The notes below the pieces were generated by a model. It made no database searches, was not told where the DNA came from, and saw only the letters and a program-made list of their open reading frames with translations. This document shows, in pieces, positions 12,856 through 27,000 of a DNA stretch of 64,000 nt (its first letter is position 1; each line of letters starts with the position of its first letter). Location: positions 434,001 to 498,000 of the forward strand of contig NW_025963551.1 of NCBI RefSeq assembly GCF_910591885.1. Direction: 5' to 3'. This DNA comes from Bombus terrestris. Its lineage: Eukaryota > Arthropoda > Insecta > Hymenoptera > Apidae. The translations under genes and the position numbers were made by a program.

Positions 12856-14282
12856 TAGTACAGTTGCAACGTGAGGTCCGAAATCGCTGACAAATTAAGG
12901 TAATAACAGGAAATATATGCACGGCACCAAAAGGTATATGTATAGCTTGGAAATTGTAATCGTTGCTCGCTCGCTCCGCTCGCTCGTAAGCATCTAGTCC
13001 AACCTCACAACCGATCCGACACGTTCGCAAATTTGAAATTAGTCGCCTCCTTATCGGATAACGAACGCAAGAGGGATTGGTTTTAGGTTAGGCTATAGTT
13101 ATCGGGCGAGCACAGGGAGCGAGGGTCGCGTAAGGGTGTGTCACAAACCAACGGTTTGTCACATAGGGTCATTGAAATATTCGCACCAGCCCCAGGAGCC
13201 GGAAGTCTTTATCGAATTGCCTACAGACAAAAGTTTACAGTATATCAATATTTGTACATAAAGAGTAATAATTTCACACAGTACAGTGCAACGTGAGGTC
13301 CGAAATCGCTGACAAATTGAGGTAATGACAGGAAATATATGCAAGGCAATATAAGGTATATGTATAGCTTGGAAATTGTAATCGTTGCTCGCTCGCTCCG
13401 CTCGCTCGTAAGAATCTAGTCCAACCTCCCAACCGATCCGACACGTTCGCAAATTTGAAATTAGTCCCCTCCTTATCGAATGGCGAACGTATGAGGTATT
13501 GGTTTTAGGTTAGGCTATAGTTTTCAAGCGAGCGCAGCGAGCGAGGGCCGCGTAAAGGTGTGTCACAAACCAACGGTTTGGCACTTAGGGACATTGAAAT
13601 ATTCGCACCAGCCCGAGGAGTCGGAAGCCTTTATCGCGTTGCCTACTGACAAAAGTCTACAGTTTATCAATAGTTTTACATAAATAGTAATATTTCCACA
13701 TAGTACGGTGCAACGTAAGGTCCGAAATCGCTGACAAATTGAGGTAATAACAGGAAATATATGCAAGGCAATATAAGGTATATGTATAGCTTGGAAATTG
13801 TAATCGTTGCTCGCTCGCTCCGCTCGCTCGTAAGAATCTAGTCCAACCTCACAACCGATCCGACTCGTTCGCAAATTTGAAGTTAGTACCCTCCTTATCG
13901 GATAACGAAAGCAAGAGGGATTGGTTTTAGGTTAGGCTATAGTTATCGGGCGAGCACAGGGAGCGAGGGACGCGTAAGGGTGTGTCACAAACCAACGGTT
14001 TGTCACATAGGGTCATTGAAATATTCGCACCAGCCCCAGGAGCCGGAAGTCTTTATCGAATTGCGTACTGACAAAAGTTTACTGTATATCAATATTTGTA
14101 CATAAATAGTAATATTTTCACACAGTACAATGCAACGTGAGGTCCGAAGTCGCTGACAAATTGAGGTAATAATAGGAAATATATGCAGGACAATATAAGA
14201 TATATGTATAGCTTGGAAATTGTAATCGTTGATCGCTCGCTCCCCTCGCTCGTAAGAATCTAGTGCAACCTCACAACCGATC

Positions 14283-17077
14283 CGACACGTTCGCAAATTT
14301 GAAATTAGTCGCCTCCTTATCGGATAACGAACACAAGAGGGATTGGTTTTAGGTTAGGCTATAGTTCTCGATCGAGCGCAGCGAGCGAGGGACGCATAAA
14401 GGTGTGTCACAAATCATCGGCTTGGCACATAGGGACATTGAAATATTCGCACCTGCCCCAGGAGCCGGAAGTCTTTATCGAGTTGCCTACTGACAAAAGT
14501 TTACAGTTTATCAATAGTTTTACATAAATAGTAATATTTCCACATAGTACGGTGCAACGTAAGGTCCGAAATCGCTGACAAATTGAGGTAATAACAGGAA
14601 ATATATGCAAGGTAATATAAGGTATATGTATAGCTTGGAAATTGTAATCGTTGCTCGCTCGCTCCGCTCGTTCGTAAGAATCTAGTCCAACCTCACAACC
14701 GATCCGACACGTTCGCAAATTTGAAATTAGTCGCCTCCTTATCGGATAACGAACGCAAGAGGGATTGGTTTTAGGTTAGGCTATAGTTATCGGGCGAGCA
14801 CAGGGAGCGAGGGTCGCGTAAGGATGTGTCACAAACCAACGGTTTGTCACATAGGGTCATTGAAATATTCGCACCAGCCCCAGGAGCCGGAAGTCTTTAT
14901 CGAATTGCCTACAGACAAAAGTTTACAGTATATCAATATTTGTACATAAAGCGTAATAATTTCACACAGTACAGTGCAACGTGAGGTCCGAAATCGCTGA
15001 CAAATTGAGGTAATGACAGGAAATATATGCAAGGCAATATAAGGTATATGTATAGCTTGGAAATTGTAATCGTTGCTCGCTCGCTCCGCTCGCTCGTAAG
15101 AATCTAGTCCAACCTCCCAACCGATCCGACACGTTCGCAAATTTGAAATTAGTCCCCTCCTTATCGAATGGCGAACGTATGAGGTATTGGTTTTAGGTTA
15201 GGCTATAGTTTTCAAGCGATCGCAGCGAGCGAGGGTCGCGTAAAGGTGTGTCACAAACCAACGGTTTGGCACTTAGGGACATTGAAATATTCGCACCAGC
15301 CCGAGGAGTAGGAAGCCTTTATCGCGTTGCCTACTGACAAAAGTTTACAGTTTATCAATAGTTTTACATAAATAGTAATATTTCCACATAGTACGGTGCA
15401 ACGTAAGGTCCGAAATCGCTGACAAATTGAGGTAATAACAGGAAATATATGCAAGGCAATATAAGGTATATGTATAGCTTGGAAATTGTAATCGTTGCTC
15501 GCTCGCTCCGCTCGCTCGTAAGAATCTAGTCCAACCTCACAACCGATCCGACACGTTCGCAAATTTGAAGTTAGTCCCCTCCTTATCGGATAACGAAAGC
15601 AAGAGGGATTGGTTTTAGGTTAGGCTATAGTTATCGGGCGAGCACAGGGAGCGAGGGACGCGTAAGGGTGTGTCACAAACCAACGGTTTGTCACATAGGG
15701 TCATTGAAATATTCGCACCAGCCCCAGGAGCCGGAAGTCTTTATCGAATTGCGTACTGACAAAAGTTCACAGTATATCAATATTTGTACATAAATAGTAA
15801 TATTTTCACACAGTACAATGCAACGTGAGGTCCGAAATCGCTGACAAATTGAGGTAATAATAGGAAATAAATGCAGGACAATATAAGATATATGTATAGC
15901 TTGGAAATTGTAATCGTTGATCGCTCGCTCCCCTCGCTCGTAAGAATCTAGTGCAACCTCACAACCGATCCGGCACGTTCGCAAATTTGAAATTAGTCGC
16001 CTCCTTATCGGATAACGAACACAAGAGGGATTGGTTTTAGGTTAGGCTATAGTTATCGATCGAGCGCAGCGAGCTAGGGACGCATAAAGGTGTGTCACAA
16101 ATCATCGGCTTGGCACATAGGGACATTGAAATATTCGCACCTGCCCGAGGAGTAGGAAGTCTTTATCGAGTTGCCTACTGACAAAAGTTTACAGTTTATC
16201 AATAGTTTTACATAAATAGTAATATTTCCACATAGTACAGTTGCAACGTGAGGTCCGAAATCGCTGACAAATTAAGGTAATAACAGGAAATATATGCACG
16301 GCACCATAAGGTATATGTATAGCTTGGAAATTGTTATCGTTGCTCGCTCGCTCCGCTCGCTCGTAAGAATCTAGTCCAACCTCACAACCGATCCGACACG
16401 TTCGCAAATTTGAAATTAGTCGCCTCCTTATCGGATATCGAACGCAAGAGGGATTGGTTTTAGGTTAGGCTATAGTTATCGAGCGAGCTCAGCGAGCGAG
16501 GGACGCATAAAGGTGTGTCACGAACCAACGGTTTGTCACATAGGGACATTGAAATATTCGCACCAGCCCGAGGAGTCGGAAGTCTTTATCGCGTTGCCTA
16601 CTGACAAAAGTTTACAGTTTATCAATAGTTTTACATAAATAGTAATATTTCCACATAGTACGGTGCAACGTAAGGTCCGAAATCGCTGACAAATTGACGT
16701 AATAACAGGAAATATATGCAAGGCAATATAAGGTATATGTATAGCTTGGAAATTGTAATCGTTGCTCGCTCGCTCCGCTCGCTCGTAAGAATCTAGTCCA
16801 ACCTCACAACCGATCCGACACGTTCGCAAATTTGAAGTTAGTCCCCTCCTTATCGGATAACGAAAGCAAGAGGGATTGGTTTTAGGTTAGGCTATAGTTA
16901 TCGGGCGAGCACAGGGAGCGAGGGACGCGTAAGGGTGTGTCACAAACCAACGGTTTGTCACATAGGGTCATTGAAATATTCGCACCAGCCCCAGGAGCCG
17001 GAAGTCTTTATCGAATTGCGTACTGACAAAAGTTCACAGTATATCAATATTTGTACATAAATAGTAATATTTTCACA
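14283..17077 (+). repeat. 10-unit-offset duplication, right copy
   Basis: This is the partner of 10,061-12,855. It differs at a few sites, for example tttatcgagttgcc in place of tttatcgcgttgcc near 14,476, gtatagcttgg in place of gtaaagcttgg near 15,049, and cctccttatcgg in place of ccttcttatcgg. Its right part has been duplicated again with a three-unit period (see 16,698-17,713). Confidence 0.88.
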
Positions 17078-17713
17078 CAGTACAATGCAACGTGAGGTCC
17101 GAAATCGCTGACAAATTGAGGTAATAATAGGAAATAAATGCAGGACAATATAAGATATATGTATAGCTTGGAAATTGTAATCGTTGATCGCTCGCTCCCC
17201 TCGCTCGTAAGAATCTAGTGCAACCTCACAACCGATCCGGCACGTTCGCAAATTTGAAATTAGTCGCCTCCTTATCGGATAACGAACACAAGAGGGATTG
17301 GTTTTAGGTTAGGCTATAGTTATCGATCGAGCGCAGCGAGCTAGGGACGCATAAAGGTGTGTCACAAATCATCGGCTTGGCACATAGGGACATTGAAATA
17401 TTCGCACCTGCCCGAGGAGTAGGAAGTCTTTATCAAGTTGCCTACTGACAAAAGTTTACAGTTTATCAATAGTTTTACATAAATAGTAATATTTCCACAT
17501 AGTACAGTTGCAACGTGAGGTCCGAAATCGCTGACAAATTAAGGTAATAACAGGAAATATATGCACGGCACCATAAGGTATATGTATAGCTTGGAAATTG
17601 TTATCGTTGCTCGCTCGCTCCGCTCGCTCGTAAGAATCTAGTCCAACCTCACAACCGATCCGACACGTTCGCAAATTTGAAATTAGTCGCCTCCTTATCG
17701 GATATCGAACGCA
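16698..17713 (+). repeat. Three-unit (1,267-bp) secondary duplication
   Basis: It matches about 15,431-16,446 at an offset of 1,267 bp, and also the ancestral segment from about 11,209 at 5,489 bp. Rare shared states are gttcacagt (11,544; 15,766; 17,033), ggaaataaatgcagg (11,642; 15,864; 17,131), gcgagctaggg and ggatatcgaac. The segment therefore exists three times between 11.2 and 17.7 kb. Beyond about 17,714 the sequence follows the 13.49-kb region at an offset of 4,222 bp. Confidence 0.86.
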
Positions 17714-18560
17714 AGAGGTATTGGTTTTAGGTTAGGCTATAGTTTTCAAGCGAGCGCAGCGAGCGAGGGCCGCGTAAAGGTGTGTCACAAACCAACGGTT
17801 TGGCACTTAGGGACATTGAAATATTCGCACCAGCCCGAGGAGTCGGAAGCCTTTATCGCGTTGCCTACTGACAAAAGTCTACAGTTTATCAATAGTTTTA
17901 CATAAATAGTAATATTTCCACATAGTACGGTGCAACATAAGGTCCGAAATCGCTGACAAATTGAGGTAATAACAGGAAATATATGCAAGGCAATATAAGG
18001 TATATGTATAGCTTGGAAATTGTAATCGTTGCTCGCTCGCTCCGCTCGCTCGTAAGAATCTAGTCCAACCTCACAACCGATCCGACTCGTTCGCAAATTT
18101 GAAGTTAGTACCCTCCTTATCGGATAACGAAAGCAAGAGGGATTGGTTTTAGGTTAGGCTATAGTTATCGGGCGAGCACAGGGAGCGAGGGACGCGTAAG
18201 GGTGTGTCACAAACCAACGGTTTGTCACATAGGGTCATTGAAATATTCGCACCAGCCCCAGGAGCCGGAAGTCTTTATCGAATTGCGTACTGACAAAAGT
18301 TTACTGTATATCAATATTTGTACATAAATAGTAATATTTTCACACAGTACAATGCAACGTGAGGTCCGAAGTCGCTGACAAATTGAGGTAATAATAGGAA
18401 ATATATGCAGGACAATATAAGATATATGTATAGCTTGGAAATTGTAATCGTTGATCGCTCGCTCCCCTCGCTCGTAAGAATCTAGTGCAACCTCACAACC
18501 GATCCGACACGTTCGCAAATTTGAAATTAGTCGCCTCCTTATCGGATAACGAACACAAGA
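17714..18560 (+). repeat. Two units duplicated from about 13,492-14,338
   Basis: This segment matches 13,492-14,338 at 4,222 bp. Shared rare states include gagggccgcg, gccgactcgttcgc-like variants (ccgactcgttcgc), gttagtaccctcc, gtttactgtatatc and gtccgaagtcgc. The switch into it lies at gcaagaggtattgg: the left side matches the ggatatcgaac parent and the right side the gtatgaggtattgg parent, with only gagg in common. It ends before gattgggcgcagcaagcg near 18,592. Confidence 0.82.
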
Positions 18561-20674
18561 GGGATTGGTTTTAGGTTAGGCTATAGTTATCGATTGGGCG
18601 CAGCAAGCGAGGGACGCATAAAGGTGTGTCACAAATCATCGGATTGGCACAAAGGGACATTGAAATATTCGCACCTGCCCGAGGAGTAGGAAGTCTTTAT
18701 CGAGTTGCCTACTGACAAAAGTTTACAGTTTATCAATAGTTTTACATAAATAGTAATATTTTCACACAGTACAATGCAACGTGAGGTCCGAAATCGCTGA
18801 CAAATTAAGGTAATAACAGGAAATATATGCACGGCACCATAAGGTATATGTATAGCTTGGAAATTGTAATCGTTGCTCGCTCGCTCCGCTCGATCGTAAG
18901 AATCTAGTCCAACCTCACAACCGGTCCGACACGTTCGCAAATTTGAAATTAGTCGCCTCCTTATCGGATAACGAACACAAGAGGGATTGGTTTTAGGTTA
19001 GGCTATAGTTATCGATCGGGCGCAGCGAGCGAGGGACGCATAAAGGTGTGTCACAAACCAACGGTTTGTCACGTAGGGTCATTGAAATATTCGCACCAGC
19101 CCCAGGAGCCGGAAGTCTTTATCGAATTGCCTACAGACAATAGTTTACAGTATATCAATATTTGTACATAAGTAGTAATATTTTCACACAGTACAGTGCA
19201 ACGTGAGGTCCGAAATCGCTGACAAATTGAGGTAATAACAGGAAATATATGCAAGGCAATATGAGGTATATGTATAGCTTGGAAATTGTAATCGTTGCTC
19301 GCTCGCTGCGCTCGCTCGTAAGAATCTAGACCAACCTCACAACCGATCCGACACGTTCGCAAATTTGAAATTAGTCGCCTCCTTATCGGATAACGAACAC
19401 AAGAGGGATTGGTTTTAGGTTAGGCTATAGTTATCGATCGGGCGCAGCGAGCGAGGGACACATAAAGGTGTGTCACAAACCAACGGTTTGTCACATAGGG
19501 TCATTGAAATATACGCACCAGCCCCAGGAGCCGGAAGTCTTTATCGAATTGCCTACAGACAATAGTTTACAGTATATCAATATTTGTACATAAATAGTAA
19601 TATTTTCACACAGTACAGTGCAACGTGAGGTCCGAAATCGCTGACAAATTGAGGTAATAACAGGAAATATATGCAAGGCAATATAAGGTATATGTATAGC
19701 TTGGAAATTGTAATCGTTGCTCGCTCGCTCCGCTTGCTCGTGAGAATCTAGCCCAACCTCACAACCGATCCGACACGAGTGCAAATTTCAAATTAGTCGC
19801 CTCCTTATCGGATAACGAACGCAAGAGGGATTGGTTTTAGGTTAGGCTATAGTTATCGGGCGAGCACAGGGAGCGAGGGACGCGTAAGGGTGTGTCACAA
19901 ACCACGGTTTGTCACATAGGGTCATTGAAATATTCGCACCAGCCCCAGGAGCCGGAAGTCTTTATCGAATTGCCTACAGACAAAAGTTTACAGTATATCA
20001 ATATTTGTACATAAATAGTAATATTTTCACACAGTACAGTGCAACGTGAGGTCCGAAATCGCTGACAAATTGAGGTAATAACAGGAAATATATGCACGGC
20101 ACCATAAGGTATATGCATAGCTTGGAAATTGTAATCGTTGCTCGCTCGCTCCGCTCGCTCGTAAGAATCTAGTCCAACCTCACAACCGATCCGACACGTT
20201 CGCAAATTTGAAATTAGTCGCCTCCTTATCGGATAACGAACACAAGAGGGATTGGTTTTAGGTTATGCTATAGTTATCGATCGGGCGCAGCGAGCGAGGG
20301 ACGCATAAAGGTGTGTCACAAATCATCGGATTGGCACAAAGGGACATTGAAATATTCGCTCCTGCCCGAGGAGTAGGAAGTCTTTATCGAGTTGCCTACT
20401 GACAAAAGTTTACAGTTTATCAATAGTTTTACATAAATAGTAATATTTCCACATACTACAGTTGCAACGTGAGGTCCGAAATCGCTGACAAATTAAGGTA
20501 ATAACAGGAAATATATGCACGGCACCATAAGGTATATGTATAGCTTGGAAATTGTAATCGTTGCTCGCTCGCTCCGCTCGCTCGTAAGAATCTAGTCCAA
20601 CCTCACAACCGATCCGACACGTTCGCAAATTTGAAATTAGTCACCTCCTTATCGGATAACGAACGCAAGAGGGA
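18561..20674 (+). repeat. Mixed single units with links to the left end of the window
   Basis: Five units follow here without an obvious multi-unit period. They include the two-base deletion aaaccacgg near 19,900, shared with 5,970, and the ggttatgctatag variant near 20,262, shared with 421 and 6,751. The unit ending at 20,205 begins like the unit at about 5,981 and finishes like the one at about 6,385, so it is a recombinant of neighbours that are separate at the other locus. Nothing other than satellite is present. Confidence 0.85.
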
Positions 20675-21096
20675 TTGGTTTTAGGTTAGGCTATAGTTAT
20701 CGGGCGAGCACAGGGAGCGAGGGACGCGTAAGGGTGTGTCACAAACCAACGGTTTGTCACATAGGGTCATTGAAATATTCGCACCAGCCCCAGGAGCCGG
20801 AAGTCTTTATCGAATTGCCTACAGACAAAAGTTTACAGTATATCAATATTTGTACATAAAGAGTAATAATTTCACACAGTACAGTGCAACGTGAGGTCCG
20901 AAATCGCTGACAAATTGAGGTAATAACAGGAAATATATGCAAGGCAATATAAGGTATATGTATAGCTTGGAAATTGTAATCGTTGCTCGCTCGCTCCGCT
21001 CGCTCGTAAGAATCTAGTCCAACGTCACAACCGATCCGACACGTTCGCAAATTTGAAATTAGTCGCCTCCTTATCGGATAACGAACACAAGAGGGA
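20675..21096 (+). repeat. Type 1 unit (422 bp), reference copy
   Basis: This unit runs from one ttggttttaggttagg anchor to the next. Its left box is cgggcgagcacagggagcg followed by gacgcgtaaggg. The next box is accaacggtttgtcacatag, then ccccaggagccgg, gaattgcctacagac, tatatcaatatttgtac, cacacagtacagtgc, attgaggtaa and gcaaggcaatataagg. In this copy the middle reads aaagagtaataatttc rather than the commoner aaatagtaatattttc. Left boxes of this kind are the most common class and often pair with a type 2 or type 3 right half. The anchor was chosen as the unit start only because it is nearly invariant; a tandem repeat has no natural start. Confidence 0.9.
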
Positions 21097-24000
21097 TTGG
21101 TTTTAGGTTAGGCTATAGTTATCGATCGGGCGCAGCGAGCGAGGGACGCATAAAGGTGTGTCACAAACCAACGGTTTGTCACATAGGGTCATTGAAATAT
21201 TCGCACCAGCCCCAGGAGCCGGAAGTCTTTATCGAATTGCCTACAGACAATAGTTTACAGTATATCAATATTTGTACATAAATAGTAATATTTTCACACA
21301 GTACAGTGCAACGTGAGGTCCGAAATCGCTGACAAATTGAGATAATAACAGGAAATATATGCAAGGCAATATAAGGTATATGTATAGCTTGGAAATTGTA
21401 ATCGTTGCTCGCTCGCTCCGCTCGCTCGTAAGAATCTAGTCCAACCTCACAACCGATCCGACACGTTCGCTAATTTGAAATTAGTCGCCTCCTTATCGGA
21501 TAACGAACACAAGAGGGATTGGTTTTAGGTTAGGCTATAGTTATCGATCGGGCGCAGCGAGCGAGGGACGCATAAAGGTGTGTCACAAACCAACGGTTTG
21601 TCACATAGGGTCATTGAAATATTCGCACCAGCCCCAGGAGCCGGAAGTCTTTATCGAATTGCCTACAGACAATAGTTTACAGTATATCAATATTTGTACA
21701 TAAATAGTAATATTTTCACACAGTACAGTGCAACGTGAGGTCCGAAATCGCTGACAAATTGAGATAATAACAGGAAATATATGCAAGGCAATATAAGGTA
21801 TATGTATAGCTTGGAAATTGTAATCGTTGCTCGCTCGCTCCGCTCACTCGTAAGAATCTAGCCCAACCACACAACCGATCCGACACGTTCGCAAATTTCA
21901 AATTAGTCGCCTCCTTATCGGATAACGAACGCAAGAGGGATTGGTTTTAGGTTAGGCTATAGTTATCGGGCGAGCACAGGGAGCGAGGGACGCGTAAGGG
22001 TGTGTCACAAACCAACGGTTTGTCACATAGGGTCATTGAAATATTCGCACCAGCCCCAGGAGCCGGAAGTCTTTATCGAATTGCCTACAGACAAAAGTTT
22101 ACAGTTTATGAATAGTTTTACATAAATAGTAATATTTCCACATAGTACGGTGCAACGTAAGGTCCGAAATCGCTGACAAATTGAGGTAATAACAGGAAAT
22201 ATATGCACGGCACCATAAGGTATATGTATAGCTTGGAAATTGTAATCGTTGCTCGCTCGCTCCGCTCGCTCGTAAGAATCTAGTCCAACCTCACAACCGA
22301 TCCGACACGTTCGCAAATTTGAAATTAGTCACCTCCTTATCGGATAACGAACGCAAGAGGGATTGGTTTTAGGTTAGGCTATAGTTATCGGCGAGCACAG
22401 GGAGCGAGGGACGCGTAAGGGTGTGTCACAAACCAACGGTTTGTCACATAGGGTCATTGAAATATTCGCACCAGCCCCAGGAGCCGGAAGTCTTTATCGA
22501 ATTGCCTACAGACAAAAGTTTACAGTATATCAATATTTGTACATAAATAGTAATATTTTCACACAGTACAGTGCAACGTGAGGTGCGAAATCGCTTGACA
22601 AATTGAGGTAATAACAGGAAATATATGCAAGGCAATATAAGGTATATGTATAGCTTGGAAATTGTAATCGTTGCCCGTTCGCTCCGCTCACTCGTAAGAA
22701 TCTAGCCCAACCACACAACCGATCCGACACGTTCGCAAATTTCAAATTAGTCGCCTCCTTATCGGATAACGAACGCAAGAGGGATTGGTTTTAGGTTAGG
22801 CTGTAGTTATCGGGCGAGCACAGGGAGCGAGGGACGCGTAAGGGTGTGTCACAAACCAACGGTTTGTCACATAGGGTCATTGAAATATTCGCACCAGCCC
22901 CAGGAGCCGGAAGTCTTTATCGAATTGCCTACAGACAAAAGTTTACAGTTTATGAATAGTTTTAGATAAATAGTAATATTTCCACATAGTACGGTGCAAC
23001 GTAAGGTCCGAAATCGCTGACAAATTGAGGTAATACCCGGAAATATATGCAAGGCAATATAAGGTATATGTATAGCTTGGAAATTGCAATCGTTGCTCGC
23101 TCGCTCCGCTCGCTCGTAAGAATCTAGTCCAACCTCACAACCGATCCGACACGTTCGCAAATTTGAAATTAGTCGCCTCCTTATCGGATAACGAACACAA
23201 GAGGGATTGGATTTAGGTTAGGCTATAGTTATCGATCGGGCGCAGCGAGCGAGGGACGCATAAAGGTGTGTCACAAACCAACGGTTTGTCACATAGGGTC
23301 ATTGAAATATTCGCACCAGCCTCAGGACCCGGAAGTCTTTATCGAATTGCCTACAGACAATAGTTTACAGTATATCAATATTTGTACATAAATAGTAATA
23401 TTTTCACACAGTACAGTGCAACGTGAGGTCCGAAATCGCTGACAAATTGAGATAATAACAGGAAATATATGCAAGGCAATATAAGGTATATGTATAGCTT
23501 GGAAATTGCAATCGTTGCTCGCTCGCTCCGCTCGCTCGTAAGAATCTAGTCCAACCTCACAACCGATCCGACACGTTCGCAAATTTGAAATTAGTCGCCT
23601 CCTTATCGGATAACGAACACAAGAGGGATTGGTTTTAGGTTAGGCTATAGTTATCGATCGGGCGCAGCGAGCGAGGGACGCATAAAGGTGTGTCACAAAC
23701 CAACGGTTTGTCACATAGGGTCATTGAAATATTCGCACCAGCCCCAGGAGCCGGAAGTCTTTATCGAATTGCCTACAGACAATAGTTTACAGTATATGAA
23801 TATTTGTACATAAATAGTAATATTTTCACACAGTACAGTGCAACGTGAGGTCCGAAATCGCTGACAAATTGAGGTAATAACAGGAAATGTATGCAAGGCA
23901 ATATAAGGTATATGTATAGCTTGGAAATTGTAATCGTTGCTCGCTCGCTCCGCTCACTCGTAAGAATCTAGCCCAACCACACAACCGATCCGACACGTTC

Positions 24001-27000
24001 GCAAATTTCAAATTAGTCGCCTCCTTATCGGATAACGAACGCAAGAGGGATTGGTTTTAGGTTAGGCTATAGTTATCGGGCGAGCACAGGGAGCGAGGGA
24101 CGCGTAAGGGTGTGTCACAAACCAACGGTTTGTCACATAGTGTCATTGAAATATTCGCACCAGCCCCAGGAGCCGGAAGTCTTTATCGAATTGCCTACAG
24201 ACAAAAGTTTACAGTTTATGAATAGTTTTACATAAATAGTAATATTTCCACATAGTACGGTGCAACGTAAGGTCCGAAATCGCTGACAAATTGAGGTAAT
24301 AACAGGAAATATATGCAAGGCAATATAAGGTATATGTATAGCTTGGAAATTGTAATCGTTGCTCGCTCGCTCCGTTCGCTCGTAAGAATCTAGTCCAACC
24401 TCACAACCGATCCGACACGTTCGCAAATTTGAAATTAGTCGCCTCCTTATCGGATAACGAACACAAGAGGGATTGGTTTTAGGTTAGGCTATAGTTATCG
24501 ATCGGGCGCAGCGAGCGAGGGACGCATAAAGGTGTGTCACAAATCATCGGATTGGCACAAACGGACATTGAAATATTCGCACCTGCCCGAGGAGTAGGAA
24601 GTCTTTATCGAGTTGCCTACAGACAAAAGTTTACAGTTTATCAATAGTTTTACATAAATAGTAATATTTTCACACAGTACAGTGCAACGTGAGGTCCGAA
24701 ATCGCTGACAAATTGAGATAATAACAGGAAATATATGCAAGGCAATATAAGGTATATGTATAGCTTGGAAATTGTAATCGTTGCTCGCTCGCTCCGCTCG
24801 CTCGTAAGAATCTAGTCCAACCTCACAACCGATCCGACACGTTCGCAAATTAGAAATTAGTCGCCTCCTTATCGGATAACGAACACAAGAGGGATTGGTT
24901 TTAGGTTAGGCTATAGTTATCGATCGGGCGCAGCGAGCGAGGGACGCATAAAGGTGTGTCACAAACCAACGGTTTGTCACATAGGGTCATTGAAATATTC
25001 GCACCAGCCCCAGGAGCCGGAAGTCTTTATCGAATTGCCTACAGACAATAGTTTACAGTATATCAATATTTGTACATAAATAGTAATATTTTCACACAGT
25101 ACAGTGCAACGTGAGGTCCGAAATCGCTGACAAATTGAGGTAATAACAGGAAATATATGCAAGGCAATATAAGGTATATGTATAGCTTGGAAATTGTAAT
25201 CGTTGCTCGCTCGCTCCGCTCCCTCGTAAGAATCTAGCCCAACCACACAACCGATCCGACACGTTCGCAAATTTCAAATTAGTCGCCTCCTTATCGGATA
25301 ACGAACGCAAGAGGGATTGGTTTTAGGTTAGGCTATAGTTATCGGGCGAGCACAGGTAGCGAGGGACGCGTAAGGGTGTGTCACAAACCAACGGTTTGTC
25401 ACATAGGGTCATTGAAATATTCGCACCAGCCCCAGGAGCCGGAAGTCTTTATCGAATTGCCTACAGACAAAAGTTTACAGTATATCAATATTTGTACATA
25501 AAGAGTAATAATTTCACACAGTACAGTGCAACGTGAGGTCCGAAATCGCTGACAAATTGAGGTAATAACAGGAAATATATGCAAGGCAATATAAGGTATA
25601 TGTATAGCTTGGAAATTGTAATCGTTGCTCGCTCGCTCCGCTCGCTCGTAAGAATCTAGTCCAACGTCACAACCGATCCGACACGTTCGCAAATTTGAAA
25701 TTAGTCGCCTCCTTATCGGATAACGAACACAAGAGGGATTGGTTTTAGGTTAGGCTATAGTTATCGATCGGGCGCAGCGAGCGAGGGACGCATAAAGGTG
25801 TGTCACAAACCAACGGTTTGTCACATAGGGTCATTGAAATATTCGCACCAGCCCCAGGAGCCGGAAGTCTTTATCGAATTGCCTACAGACAATAGTTTAC
25901 AGTATATCAATATTTGTACATAAATAGTAATATTTTCACACAGTACAGTGCAACGTGAGGTCCGAAATCGCTGACAAATTGAGATAATAACAGGAAATAT
26001 ATGCAAGGCAATATAAGGTATATGTATAGCTTGGAAATTGTAATCGTTGCTCGCTCGCTCCGCTCGCTCGTAAGAATCTAGTCCAACCTCACAACCGATC
26101 CGACACGTTCGCTAATTTGAAATTAGTCGCCTCCTTATCGGATAACGAACACAAGAGGGATTGGTTTTAGGTTAGGCTATAGTTATCGATCGGGCGCAGC
26201 GAGCGAGGGACGCATAAAGGTGTGTCACAAACCAACGGTTTGTCACATAGGGTCATTGAAATATTCGCACCAGCCCCAGGAGCCGGAAGTCTTTATCGAA
26301 TTGCCTACAGACAAAAGTTTACAGTATATCAATATTTGTACATAAATAGTAATATTTTCACACAGTACAGTGCAACGTGAGGTGCGAAATCGCTTGACAA
26401 ATTGAGGTAATAACAGGAAATATATGCAAGGCAATATAAGGTATATGTATAGCTTGGAAATTGTAATCGTTGCTCGCTCGCTCCGCTCACTCGTAAGAAT
26501 CTAGCCCAACCACACAACCGATCCGACACGTTCGCAAATTTCAAATTAGTCGCCTCCTTATCGGATAACGAACGCAAGAGGGATTGGTTTTAGGTTAGGC
26601 TATAGTTATCGGGCGAGCACAGGGAGCGAGGGACGCGTAAGGGTGTGTCACAAACCAACGGTTTGTCACATAGGGTCATTGAAATATTCGCACCAGCCCC
26701 AGGAGCCGGAAGTCTTTATCGAATTGCCTACAGACAAAAGTTTACAGTATATCAATATTTGTACATAAATAGTAATATTTTCACACAGTACAGTGCAACG
26801 TGAGGTGCGAAATCGCTTGACAAATTGAGGTAATAACAGGAAATATATGCAAGGCAATATAAGGTATATGTATAGCTTGGAAATTGTAATCGTTGCTCGC
26901 TCGCTCCGCTCACTCGTAAGAATCTAGCCCAACCACACAACCGATCCGACACGTTCGCAAATTTGAAATTAGTCACCTCCTTATCGGATAACGAACGCAA

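Noticed and set aside
13159..13452. Match to the vertebrate CENP-B box in a unit
   Set aside because: I looked for TTCG, A and CGGG at the required spacing around ttatcgggcg and cgttcgcaaa. The spacing and the central bases do not fit.
20675..21096. Unit made of two related halves of about 211 bp
   Set aside because: Comparing the first and second halves by eye shows only the GAGCG-rich boxes in common, and those are in inverted, not direct, orientation.
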